DNA of 54,863 bases from Candidatus Bathyarchaeota archaeon (lineage in GTDB: Archaea; Thermoproteota; Bathyarchaeia; TCS64). Of this stretch, positions 1 through 7,966 are shown in pieces. The translations under genes were made by a program, and so were the position numbers. Within the stretch, counting starts at the first letter, position 1; each line of letters begins with the position of its first letter. The DNA is taken from the NCBI GenBank assembly GCA_018396865.1, contig JAGTRB010000014.1:1-54863 (forward strand), given 5' to 3'. Under the pieces are notes generated by a model that was not told the DNA's origin, did no database searches, and saw only the letters and a list, made by a program, of their open reading frames with translations.

Positions 1-1195
1 CTACATAGTCTGGCCTAGCCGGGTCTGAGGCCATAAGGGCTCCGGCGAGATGGTAAATACCCCTTCCCCTATTGATCTCGAATGAATATTGGGCGTCTCT
101 CAATGCGGGTGGAGGTATGATGTTCTCGGCTGAAAGGCTGAAGGTAATTCCGGCGGCCTCGACTGAGAGCTGGACCGCCGGGAGGTTGTCGAAGTATGTG
201 ACCGCCACTGGTCCGAAGGCTCCGTTGGAGGGTACAGTGATCTTGGAGTGAGTTGTCATGTAGGATGTTGCCTCAGTCTTTATCTTCAGGCTGTTCGCTG
301 GAATCTCGGTGTCAGCAACCCAGTTCCTACCCCATAGGTACACTGTGGAGGCTGCGACGGGTATTGAAACCGTGGGCTCGAGGTCCGCATCGCTGTCAAG
401 GTCGAAGGCTATTGTCGGCTTTATCGTGAAGCTCTTCGAGACGGTGATTCCCGAAGAGGAGCCGAAGATTATGACGTTTACTGTTCCACCCTGCCTTGCT
501 CCCGAAATGTAACCGACATTGGTCATTAAGCCGCTTGTGCATCCATCAGCATTGACTTTAAAGCTTGTGAACTTGTCCGTTCCATCCGGAGCTGTGACTA
601 GAAAGTTTGTGGGTATTATACTTACCTCCTCGTTCCCCTCGAATCCTGTGAGGAGGATGTGGACCCTGCTGTTGTATACGCCTGTTGAGGTTTGGCTGTT
701 CTCCTCCAGGACCAGTATGTCTGCCTTGACCTCGAAGAGGGCTCCGGCTGTTGTTGTGGCCACCCCGCCCTCAGGCGTGTAAACGGCGAATATGTTGTAC
801 ATTCCAGCCTTGAGGGATGGGAGCCTGAAGACCGCCTGGAAGTATCCATTGGCATCAGCCTTCACGCTGTTCGGAGCCGAGCCCGCCATGCTGAAGTATC
901 TCAGAGTGACCTCTTTTCCAGCCGTGGTTTCAATATCCTCATCTACGGAGGCTATCCTTATGGTTATGCTATCCTGCTCGGATTCAAAGTTGGATCCAGT
1001 AACCGTGACCTCTGTCGCCGATGACCAGCCCGAGAAGGCGTTCGAACCGTCCTCTAGGACCCCTCTGCCTGAGGTTGGTGATACGGTGACTACTGGTACC
1101 TGTGCCTCCACGGCGACTGGAATCGCCATGGCCACTATGGAGATGGCCATTATGGCTGTCAGGAAGATAGACAGCAACTTCTTAGAGCTGTACAT
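1..1195 (-). CDS. Secreted Ig-like surface protein, 3' end outside window
   Basis: The reading frame is open from an ATG at 1195 to the left edge, giving 398 residues without a stop. The N-terminus is a typical Sec signal: a basic start (MYSSKK), a hydrophobic stretch (LLSIFLTAIMAISIVAMAIP) and a VEA/Q-like cleavage site. The mature part shows beta-rich modules of the archaeal S-layer/IPT type: VTVTGSNF near residue 47, then a segment with DANGYFQAVFRLPSLKAGMY, then VRVHILLTGFEGNE-like and GGTVNVIIFGSSSG segments that look like further Ig-like repeats. A GGGG run lies about 10 nt before the ATG. It is likely exported and cell-surface bound, but no anchor is visible because the C-terminus is missing. 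It could equally be a secreted adhesin or solute-binding scaffold. The frame was translated by hand; family assignment is by pattern only. Confidence 0.8.
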   Translation of the reverse strand, partial: MYSSKKLLSIFLTAIMAISIVAMAIPVAVEAQVPVVTVSPTSGRGVLEDGSNAFSGWSSATEVTVTGSNFESEQDSITIRIASVDEDIETTAGKEVTLRYFSMAGSAPNSVKADANGYFQAVFRLPSLKAGMYNIFAVYTPEGGVATTTAGALFEVKADILVLEENSQTSTGVYNSRVHILLTGFEGNEEVSIIPTNFLVTAPDGTDKFTSFKVNADGCTSGLMTNVGYISGARQGGTVNVIIFGSSSGITVSKSFTIKPTIAFDLDSDADLEPTVSIPVAASTVYLWGRNWVADTEIPANSLKIKTEATSYMTTHSKITVPSNGAFGPVAVTYFDNLPAVQLSVEAAGITFSLSAENIIPPPALRDAQYSFEINRGRGIYHLAGALMASDPARPDYV

Positions 1196-1257
1196 TCTCA
1201 ATTTTCCCCTTCTTTCCTTTTTGCGCCTTTCGCGCATGTGGAAGCGCGATACATAGA

Positions 1258-1265
1258 TATTTAAG
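1258..1265 (-). promoter_or_regulatory. TATA box for the surface-protein gene
   Basis: Read on the minus strand this is CTTAAATA, close to the archaeal TATA consensus. Its centre is about 66 nt before the ATG at 1195, so transcription would start near 1235 and leave a leader of roughly 40 nt containing the GGGG ribosome-binding stretch. No other gene lies between it and the start. Confidence 0.5.
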
Positions 1266-1495
1266 CATATGTCTACAGCCCGGATTTTCATGTATACCCT
1301 TATGCGATTCTCCAATTGATTGGATCCCTGGAATCTTCATGATGAGTCGCTGTTAGATATGTAAAGTTTGGGTTTCTGGTCTTCTTCATGTCCTGGAGGA
1401 TACTTTAATTTTTATCTAAAATTAAATGTTCTCTTTATGGAGGAGCCTTCCACTAAAAAACGCGATTTTATACCTTTAAATTTTATCTTTTTCTG

Positions 1496-2128
1496 TTAAT
1501 TCCTCCCGGGCTGCCTGATGGTCGGGATCCTTCTGTACTCTAGGGTTGCGAGGCCCCTTAGGGAGTCCCTCCCAACCTCCTCATATCCCAAGGTGCTCAT
1601 GAGGCCTGATATGTAGCTGATCATGAGTTCTGTGGCCTCTAGGGACATGTTAAAGGAGACGCATCTAACCCTCACTAGACCCTCCTCAGACCCTATCTCA
1701 GCCTCATCCAAGTTCCACGCAGCCTCAAGGACCCTCTCGAGGAACTCGAGAACCCTTTCGTCCTTCAATTTGGCCTTTAGGTACTCCCCGTACCATCTGC
1801 CCTCCTCGAACCACAACCTCTCCAGCTCCTCCCCAATCTCGCCATACAGCTTAGAGACTAGGTGCTCCATGATCGAGCGGCTCACCTGGATGATTCCAGC
1901 ATCCCTCTGCACCCTCATCATCCTGTAGAGCTCAACTGCCTCCCCTAGGGGAACCCCCATCCCCTCAGCCCTCACCGCCTCCTCCAAGGCCTCTGAGGCG
2001 AACCGGGTGAGGGGAACCCCAGCCCTCTCAGCCGCCTCCTTGAGCCCTTCAACCATCCTCCTGGGAAGGATTATCAACTTGGTGCCATCGGCGGACCTTG
2101 AGCTCGCAGACCGCGCCATACCCCTCAC
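1496..2128 (-). CDS. RHH-like N-terminus plus conserved C-terminal domain, twin paralogue B
   Basis: A 210-residue soluble protein. Residues about 13-52 (TKLIILPRRMVEGLKEAAER, then VPLTRFASEALEEAV) look like a ribbon-helix-helix DNA-binding fold. After a linker, residues about 90-200 share a layout with its upstream neighbour: an E-x-GRWYGEYL motif, a segment that alternates strands and helices (VRVRCVSFNMSLEATELM) and an ending of the type SGLMSTLGYEEVGRDSLRG. This C-terminal layout resembles V4R-like or heme-NO-binding-like sensor domains, but that is inference. Its start overlaps the stop of the upstream paralogue by 4 nt (ATGA), so the two are translationally coupled and may form a heterodimer. 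I do not recognise a named family; a ligand- or redox-responsive regulator is a guess. Confidence 0.75.
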   Translation of the reverse strand: MRGMARSASSRSADGTKLIILPRRMVEGLKEAAERAGVPLTRFASEALEEAVRAEGMGVPLGEAVELYRMMRVQRDAGIIQVSRSIMEHLVSKLYGEIGEELERLWFEEGRWYGEYLKAKLKDERVLEFLERVLEAAWNLDEAEIGSEEGLVRVRCVSFNMSLEATELMISYISGLMSTLGYEEVGRDSLRGLATLEYRRIPTIRQPGRN

Positions 2129-2706
2129 CCAGCCCTCTCGAAGACCAGCCTCAGCAGCCCCCTTGAGACCTCCCTGTTGTGAATCTTATATCCGAAGTTC
2201 TCGAAGATCCCCTCGATAAATAGGCTCAGGAGGTTGAGGTAGCCAACTGTGAACCTCTCGCCTATTAGTGAGACAGAGATCTGCCCTCCCTTGCCCTCCT
2301 TGACCTCGAACTCGGGTGGGCCGAAGGCCAGGAGCTCCATGGCCTCCCTGAAGGCCCTCAGGCTCTCTTTGCCCATGGAGTTTAGATACTTCCCATACCA
2401 GCGTCCCATCTCAAGCCACATCTGGGATGCCTGACCCCTCGCCCTCTCATAAGCCAGCTCAGATACCCCATATATTAGGCGCTCAATGGTGAAGGTGAAG
2501 CCCAGCCTCCTAGCCCGTTCTATGATTCCCCTCTCCTCAACTATATCCCTGAGCCTTAGGCCGGCCTCCTCCACCCTCAAGGCCTGCTCAAGTATCTCAT
2601 TCACAGTCTGGAATACGGTGACCCCCTTTCTCTTAGCCAGCTCAACAACCCTGTTGGCTAAATCCTCATCAGCAGCCAGCATCTTCCTCCTAGCCAGAAA
2701 GCCCAC
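2125..2706 (-). CDS. RHH-like N-terminus plus conserved C-terminal domain, twin paralogue A
   Basis: A 193-residue soluble protein, first gene of the pair, starting at GTG. The N-terminal 45 residues (DEDLANRVVELAKRKGVTVF, then QTVNEILEQALRVEE) fit a CopG/RHH-like fold. The middle and C-terminal part shares the EMGRWYGKYL motif and the FIEGIFENFGYK segment with the downstream paralogue, so the pair arose by duplication of a two-domain gene. There are no membrane segments and no obvious catalytic residues. The gene is probably cotranscribed with 1496-2128. It could be a two-subunit sensor-repressor; function unknown. Confidence 0.75.
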   Translation of the reverse strand: MGFLARRKMLAADEDLANRVVELAKRKGVTVFQTVNEILEQALRVEEAGLRLRDIVEERGIIERARRLGFTFTIERLIYGVSELAYERARGQASQMWLEMGRWYGKYLNSMGKESLRAFREAMELLAFGPPEFEVKEGKGGQISVSLIGERFTVGYLNLLSLFIEGIFENFGYKIHNREVSRGLLRLVFERAG

Positions 2707-3155
2707 CCCGGAAAGGCCACGAAACTAACTAAGCCCCATCCCTCAAAAACATTGCTGACGAGGCATTTGAAGACAAATCAATTCTCCACAATCTCCAAGG
2801 TTCAAGCTGTTAGATAAAGTCAACCATCCGGGAAATTTGAGAAGGGAGTTCCTCGAATTCTGAGTTATATTCAAGGACATGACTTGTCGAGCTGACATAT
2901 TAGGAACTTGCATTTCTAGATACTTATACTGCTTTATAAGAAAGTTAAAGAGGGTTCTTTTAATTTTGATTGAATCTCGTTCATCGAGGGAGAAGAGAGG
3001 GTAACATGATTCGGCCATTTCCCCTCAGGATTAAATCTCATAGGCTAATTGGGAGAACCATAAGAAAGGTTATGTTTAAATTGTTTCCATCCCCTCTCGA
3101 TTCAGGAAGCCATTGTCCCTCACCCGAGAACTCTATGAGCTAATAATAGAGGTGG
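2707..3155. other. Intergenic region, no gene seen
   Basis: An AT-rich spacer between two divergent units. Short open frames here have poor composition and no recognisable motif. A TTTAAATT stretch near 3075 could be a weak TATA element for the plus-strand gene starting near 3156. Nothing else stands out. Confidence 0.4.
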
Positions 3156-3833
3156 TTGACGATAGAGTCAAAGGTCACTAGAGAAGAGTTCGACAAGCTG
3201 AGGAAGTCTATGAATAAGAGATTTTCAAGAATGGAGAGGGCCATTAGCAATCTAGCAGAAGCCCAGCTAAGAACAGAGGAGAGACTTGAAAAGCTGACAG
3301 AGAGAGTGGAAGCCCTAGCAGAAGCCCAGCTAAGAACAGAGGAGAGACTTGAAAAGCTGACAGAGAGAGTGGAAGCCCTAGCAGAAGCCCAGCTAAGAAC
3401 AGAGGAGAGACTTGGGGAGTTCGTGGCTGGTCTAGAGAGTCTTAGGACAGAGGTGGGTAGGCTCAGTGATACAGTGGGTTTTGGGCTTGAGGATGTCGCT
3501 AGGGTTGTCCTACCAGGCTGGCTCTCCAGACATCTGGAAATGGAGGTTGAGGAACTTAGGAGGGAGTTCGTTGAGGTTGAAGGTAGGTTGGTTGAGGTCA
3601 ACCTCTATGGTGAGGGTTTGCTTAAAGGCGAAAGGGCTATCGTTGTGGGGGAGGTAAAATCTAGGATATATGGATCTGAGGTTAAGAGCTTCTATGAGAA
3701 CATTTACACCCCCATAGCCGAGAAGATGAAGATAGAAGTTGTGGGAGTGCTCTTCGGATACTTAATACATCCATCCGCCAAGAAGCTCGCAGAAGAACTA
3801 GGATTATATGTAATAGCATCATATGAAAGGTGA
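3156..3833 (+). CDS. Coiled-coil protein with C-terminal PD-(D/E)XK-like domain (DUF3782-like)
   Basis: A 225-residue protein. Residues about 5-110 form a long charged heptad coiled coil containing a 21-residue unit repeated nearly three times (LAEAQLRTEERLEKLTERVEA). The rest contains VNLYGEGLLKGERAIVVGEV followed by KSRI, which matches the D/E-x(n)-E-x-K signature of PD-(D/E)XK nucleases. This architecture is known from archaeal DUF3782-type proteins, often amplified in thermophile genomes; their role is unknown and nuclease activity here is inferred. The start is uncertain: the TTG at 3156 sits only 1 nt after a GAGGTG sequence, while an in-frame ATG lies at 3210. It stands alone, with no operon partner. 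Confidence 0.7.
   Translation: MTIESKVTREEFDKLRKSMNKRFSRMERAISNLAEAQLRTEERLEKLTERVEALAEAQLRTEERLEKLTERVEALAEAQLRTEERLGEFVAGLESLRTEVGRLSDTVGFGLEDVARVVLPGWLSRHLEMEVEELRREFVEVEGRLVEVNLYGEGLLKGERAIVVGEVKSRIYGSEVKSFYENIYTPIAEKMKIEVVGVLFGYLIHPSAKKLAEELGLYVIASYER
3252..3413 (+). repeat. 63-bp tandem repeat inside the coiled-coil gene
   Basis: Two identical 63-bp copies (3252-3314 and 3315-3377) are followed by an exact 36-bp start of a third (3378-3413). The unit length is a multiple of three and encodes 21 residues, i.e. three heptads, so copy-number change lengthens the coil without breaking the frame. Nucleotide identity, including synonymous positions, indicates recent duplication or ongoing homogenisation. 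Confidence 0.95.
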
Positions 3834-4400
3834 CAAGGACAAATATCTATAAAACACAGAATAGAAATATATGATTTTATGTTCATAATATTATCTGTAA
3901 ACTACAAATCCCTTCATTAACATCTGATGTAAAACAAACTAGAATATTCATAGAATAGGATATATCGATTACTAAGAATTACAAGCTCTCGATTTAAGTT
4001 CTCTGATTTTTAAAGATTAGAAAAAACCTATGTCCTTTGTCATGCAATATAGTTAGATGAGCTAGGCTAAACCTAGAGTTTAGGGGCTTTCCACTCATCT
4101 CAGAGTAAAAATTTGGAAAACCTTATTTGGATAAGCTTTATTCGGTAAATAAAGAAAATGCAGAAAAGTTGGGTTGCCTCGAAAGAAGAGGCTCGGCCTC
4201 AAGCTAAACACCCAGTGATCTACATCTCCACTGCGTGACAGTTTCAGCTGCTATCTGTTATTTTCAAGCTTTTTATCATAAAATTTAATTCAGTTTTAGT
4301 ATCTCTATCATCCGCATAATGGAAAAGACTTGAAAATAAGATCGATCGATGAACGCTATTGAGCTTGGTCGTGGAGTTGGGAGAGTAAATTAGCGTAAGC
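3834..4400. other. AT-rich intergenic region, no gene seen
   Basis: About 570 bp between two convergent genes. No open frame of reasonable composition, no tRNA-like cloverleaf and no repeat array were found. Several A/T runs could serve as transcription ends for both flanking genes. Confidence 0.4.
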
Positions 4401-6164
4401 TTATTCTCTATAGAGGATTCTGCCGGGCCTTGCTCCTGTGTGTCTCCCCTTTTCGATGACCAATACGCCGTTCACCACGACATGCTCTATTCCTTCGGGG
4501 TATCTCCTCGGCTCCAGCTGGTCTCCCCTGTCGATGATGGTCTCTGGGTTCATGACAACGATGTCGGCGTAGGCTCCTGGCTTTATGATGCCCCTATCTC
4601 TCAGCTTAAACTTTCTGGCGGGTAGGGATGTAACCTTCCTTACCGCCTCCTCTAAGGTTAGGGTCTTGGTCTCCCTGACCGCCCTCCTGAAGTACCTGGG
4701 GAATCCTCCGTAGCTGTTCTCGTTGGGCATGTACCATGGTGGGTGGCGGCACTCCCACTTGTCATCTAGGGCGAAGGTGTCTATCCCGACCATCATCTCA
4801 GGATGCTTGTAGAACATCAGCTTGGCCGAGTCGTCTTCCCCCTTTCTCACGGCCTTCGTGTAGGGGTCCCTAGCCAATACCTCCATAAGGGCGTCGAGCG
4901 GGTCCAACTTCAACATCTCTGTGACCTCGGCTAAGGTCTTGCCCATGAACCTCTCCTCCCTGCAGCTGACTATGGTCAGTTCAGCGGCCCAGTTCGGGTT
5001 TATGTTCGGGTTCAGGCCGTACCACTTCCCGGACATGATGATGGCCTTTATCTCAGCCCTGAACTCCTCCATCCTTAAGGCCTCAGCCAGCCCCTCTCTA
5101 GAGCCTGTGACCCTTAGCCATGGGAGCAGCAGCCCGGCAAGCCATGGGGAGGTGTATATGCCCCCTGTTAGGTGGTGTGGTATCACGTCGAAGCTCACGT
5201 CGAGGCCTTCCCCCCTGGCGTCATCTATCAGCTTCAGTGTGGCCCTGACGGAGGCCTCGGTCATGACCTCGCTCCCGGCTGGGTATACGTCGTACAGTGG
5301 GCTGAGGTGGGATATCTGGACTGGAATCCCGCATCTCCTCGCGACCTCTATCGCCTCCAGAACCCCCTTAGCCTTCGGTGGGGGAGGCTCCCCAGGCCTC
5401 CTCTCCCTCCTCAATCCAGTTCGTAGGCTGTGGCTCGTGTATATGCCGCCGTACTCGGCTGCCACCTTGGCGCATGCCAAAAGCTCATCGAGGCCGGCGT
5501 AGTATCCTGGCTCGTAGTCCCTGCCCACGCTGAGGCCCCTGCACCCCTCCTCCATTGCATGCCTTACCTCCTCCTGCATCCTCCTAACCTCCCTCCTAGT
5601 CGCCTTCCTCTTGTAGTCTGGGCCCATCACCAATGTCCTGATCTCACCGTGGCCGACTATTGGAACATAGTTCGGGCTCAGTCCCTTGGCCTCAACCCTC
5701 TTGAAGAACTCCCCCATGGTGTGCCAGTCTATCTCCCATCCGTAAAGCTCCCGATGCCTCTCGTTGACCAGCTCCCTCGGGAGAACCCTGTCCAGGTAGT
5801 ACATGTGAGGTGCAACATCGCAGTATAGGTCGTATAGGAAGTATGCATAGCCTAGATAGTCTCCGTAGGGTCCTGGGCTGGTCCCGCAGTTCCCCCCGAC
5901 GAAGGTGGTTATCCCCTGCCGAAGGAAGCCCTCAGCCTCCGGGTAATATAATATGGAGAGGTCCCCGTGATTATGGACATCGATGAACCCTGGAGCGACA
6001 GCCAACCCACCAACATCCAAGACAACCCTGGCATCACCCCTGATAGTTTCTCCCACCTCGCCTATCCTATCACCCCTGATTGCGACAGAACCCCTGTAGG
6101 CCTCTGAGCCAGTCCCATCCACTATGAGCCCATTAACTATTAGGACATCAAACTCCTCGGACAT
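4401..6164 (-). CDS. N-acyl-D-amino-acid deacylase family amidohydrolase
   Basis: A 587-residue cytoplasmic metal-dependent hydrolase of the amidohydrolase superfamily, subgroup D-aminoacylase. The N-terminal small beta domain (FDVLIVNGLIVDGTG) is followed by GFIDVHNHGD, where the usual H-x-H metal motif is HNH, then FLRQGITTFVGGNCG carrying the conserved Cys of this subgroup. Further metal-ligand histidines are in YTSHSLR and VQISHLSPL, and an Asp lies in VGIDTFALDD. The C-terminal part (VTSLPARKFKLRDRGIIKPG, then AYADIVV) is typical. It would remove acyl groups from N-acyl-D-amino acids or related amides. A paralogue lies at 7967-9640. Compared with that copy, the region around the last Asp is diverged (WECRHPPWYMPNEN), so the substrate may differ. 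It is transcribed alone. Confidence 0.88.
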   Translation of the reverse strand: MSEEFDVLIVNGLIVDGTGSEAYRGSVAIRGDRIGEVGETIRGDARVVLDVGGLAVAPGFIDVHNHGDLSILYYPEAEGFLRQGITTFVGGNCGTSPGPYGDYLGYAYFLYDLYCDVAPHMYYLDRVLPRELVNERHRELYGWEIDWHTMGEFFKRVEAKGLSPNYVPIVGHGEIRTLVMGPDYKRKATRREVRRMQEEVRHAMEEGCRGLSVGRDYEPGYYAGLDELLACAKVAAEYGGIYTSHSLRTGLRRERRPGEPPPPKAKGVLEAIEVARRCGIPVQISHLSPLYDVYPAGSEVMTEASVRATLKLIDDARGEGLDVSFDVIPHHLTGGIYTSPWLAGLLLPWLRVTGSREGLAEALRMEEFRAEIKAIIMSGKWYGLNPNINPNWAAELTIVSCREERFMGKTLAEVTEMLKLDPLDALMEVLARDPYTKAVRKGEDDSAKLMFYKHPEMMVGIDTFALDDKWECRHPPWYMPNENSYGGFPRYFRRAVRETKTLTLEEAVRKVTSLPARKFKLRDRGIIKPGAYADIVVMNPETIIDRGDQLEPRRYPEGIEHVVVNGVLVIEKGRHTGARPGRILYRE

Positions 6165-6364
6165 TCATGAAGTGAATATGATCAAATCCTCTTAACACTT
6201 TCCCTAACCAAAATCTCTAGAATTATATCTACCCAGAAGACTGAAAACATGGAGTCTTCCTTCCTCCTATTACCATCTGCTCTGTTGAATGACTAATACA
6301 AGGGATCGAATTTACAAGTTAGCGAGTTAAAATCCACCAGTAGCAGCTTCTAATCACGCCAGTT

Positions 6365-6763
6365 TTAGACCGAGAAGTGCTTAACACTCACTTCTCTAAC
6401 TTTCGCCAGTTCGCTGTCCGTTGTGAGGAGGATTGCCTCCTTCAGCTCGGAGAGGGCTAGGGCGAAACAGTCAGCCAGTGAAAGCGTGCCTCTATATCTG
6501 CATTTTTTCTCACCTGCCTTCAAAGTTAGAGTCTCATCTGTCGCGACTGAAATGATGTCCGAATCCCTTATCTGGTGGTAGCGGAGATCAGCGATACCCT
6601 TCCCAAGCTTTTCGCATGTCTTGTAATAGTATTCCGCAAGGTTTACATCGGAGATGAAGGCCTGAGCCTTTCCCTGAATGATCTCATCAAGGTATGGTCT
6701 AACACCTTCATCGTCGATGAAGTGGAGGAAAAGGATCCCTGCATCTATCACGTATCTCCTCAC
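6365..6763 (-). CDS. PIN-domain toxin (VapC-like)
   Basis: A PIN-domain ribonuclease of about 132 residues. It begins with RRYVIDAGILFLHF (first acidic residue of the PIN site), has an acidic/EYYY segment (DVNLAEYYY), then SLADCFALAL with the central Asp and LLTTDSELAKV with the C-terminal acidic residue. I chose the GTG at 6763 because it overlaps the antitoxin stop as GTGA and directly precedes the conserved first strand; a longer frame from 6808 would add unrelated residues. VapC toxins cleave tRNA or rRNA; the target here is unknown. It forms an operon with the AbrB-type gene upstream. Confidence 0.85.
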   Translation of the reverse strand: MRRYVIDAGILFLHFIDDEGVRPYLDEIIQGKAQAFISDVNLAEYYYKTCEKLGKGIADLRYHQIRDSDIISVATDETLTLKAGEKKCRYRGTLSLADCFALALSELKEAILLTTDSELAKVREVSVKHFSV

Positions 6764-6999
6764 TCCCTCGCCTCCCGGCGGTGTTCTGCCCCAAGCTCCC
6801 TTACGCATTCAATCATCTCCGAGGCATATTGACGGTCTATCCCACGGAGATCCCCTAGGCTTGGAATGGGGATCATGAGTATTCCTGCTTCTGTCTCAAC
6901 GAATTTAACCCTCATCCCTCCCTTAATCCCATACTTTCTCATGATCTCAGCGGGAATCGTCACCATACTTTTACTGGTGACTTTGGCAAGGAAGCCCAC
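6760..6999 (-). CDS. AbrB/SpoVT-type antitoxin
   Basis: A 79-residue protein with an N-terminal swapped-hairpin AbrB domain (KVTSKSMVTIPAEIMRKYGI, then KGGMRVKFVE) and a charged C-terminal tail that would bind the PIN toxin. The GTG start at 6999 is supported by a TATA-like TTTTTAAATA on the minus strand near 7032-7040 and a GGTGAG ribosome-binding stretch. The gene overlaps the toxin by 4 nt. Antitoxins of this type usually repress their own operon. Confidence 0.85.
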   Translation of the reverse strand: MGFLAKVTSKSMVTIPAEIMRKYGIKGGMRVKFVETEAGILMIPIPSLGDLRGIDRQYASEMIECVRELGAEHRREARE

Positions 7000-7289
7000 A
7001 ATCTCACCAGGAATTTCAGAATTTAAATGGTATTTAAAAATTTTCCATGGAACACAACCTCTTCGGGATCCTCCTAATGAAGAGAGATGTTTGAGATCTG
7101 GGATTCGTCAGATGAAGCTTGGTTCTCGTACATGAAGCTAGAACCGTCATAAGTCAAGGCGAGAGGGAAAGAGGCGAGTGCTGCTATCCAACATCATGGA
7201 GATGCTTATAGAGTGAGGCCAAAGGATGTGTAGACAGCTGGTAAAGGATTAAGTGAGGATTTTTATCATTTGATTGAGGCTTTTGAGGG

Positions 7290-7868
7290 ATGCCTGTCAT
7301 AGTCCTGATCATGGGAGCCATCGGGGAGGGGAAGACAAGAACCTGCCTAGAGCTTGCTGAGAGGTGCAGGAGAAATGGGTTCAAGGTGTATGGCCTTGCG
7401 AGCCCCAGGGTTTTTCTCGGGGGAAGACTGATAGGATATGATGGCCTAGACCTCTCATCCCTGGAGGAGTTTCCTTTAGTAAGGCTTAAGGAGATGGTTG
7501 AGGACCCGGACTGGTTCCATTTCGGAGGGTTGAGATACGCCTTCTCCACCGCGGGCTTCGAGAGGGCGAACTCCACCCTGCTCAAAGCCTCCGAGGCCCT
7601 AGACAGTCTCTCCATCATATTCGTCGACGAGTTTGGGAGGCTGGAGGCTGCTGGGCGAGGCCTCCTCCCTGGAATTCTATGCGTGGTGGACGGGATCAGG
7701 AAGGGTAGGATAGCCGTATTCACCTGCCGCCCAGAGCTTCAAGGCTCTCTCGGGAAGCTATTAGGAGGTGATGATATAAATCTCCTCTATTACACACCCG
7801 CGGATCTAGAGGAAGCTTGGGCTACGATACAAGGATCGAGAAGCTCGCAGCTGCATGAGGCTCCATGA
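7290..7868 (+). CDS. THEP1-like P-loop NTPase
   Basis: A 192-residue soluble nucleotide triphosphatase. Walker A is GAIGEGKT (residues 9-16) and Walker B is IIFVDEFGRLEA (about residues 109-120), the DE-x-G-x-x-E pattern typical of the archaeal/bacterial THEP1 (NTPase_1) group. The segment VYGLASPRVFLGGRLIGYD matches the family's region after Walker A. THEP1 proteins hydrolyse ATP and GTP; their physiological role is unclear. The stop overlaps a 32-codon gene by 4 nt, which is followed after 3 nt by a deacylase gene, so this is the first gene of a three-gene unit. Confidence 0.75.
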   Translation: MPVIVLIMGAIGEGKTRTCLELAERCRRNGFKVYGLASPRVFLGGRLIGYDGLDLSSLEEFPLVRLKEMVEDPDWFHFGGLRYAFSTAGFERANSTLLKASEALDSLSIIFVDEFGRLEAAGRGLLPGILCVVDGIRKGRIAVFTCRPELQGSLGKLLGGDDINLLYYTPADLEEAWATIQGSRSSQLHEAP

Positions 7869-7963
7869 TGTTAGACTTGTTGGACAAGATTTTTAAGAGT
7901 AGAAGTCAACATGGTGAGGATGAGTTTTTATCCTTTATGAAAAACTTACAAGAGGAGGGTTAA
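7865..7963 (+). CDS. Small 32-residue protein in the NTPase-deacylase operon
   Basis: The frame encodes MMLDLLDKIFKSRSQHGEDE followed by FLSFMKNLQEEG. It starts with an ATG that overlaps the NTPase stop as ATGA and ends 3 nt before the deacylase ATG, so it fills the gap exactly. Its end carries the GAGGAGGG ribosome-binding site of the next gene. The peptide is amphipathic and helix-prone at its start. It could be a real small subunit or only a translational-coupling leader; I know no family. Confidence 0.5.
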   Translation: MMLDLLDKIFKSRSQHGEDEFLSFMKNLQEEG

Positions 7964-7966
7964 GAC

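Noticed and set aside
2743-3018. Minus-strand open frame of 91 codons
   Set aside because: Composition is not protein-like, no motif, no promoter or ribosome-binding site, and it lies in an AT-rich spacer.
3252-3413. CRISPR-like array
   Set aside because: The repeats are contiguous with no spacers and are in frame inside a coding sequence.
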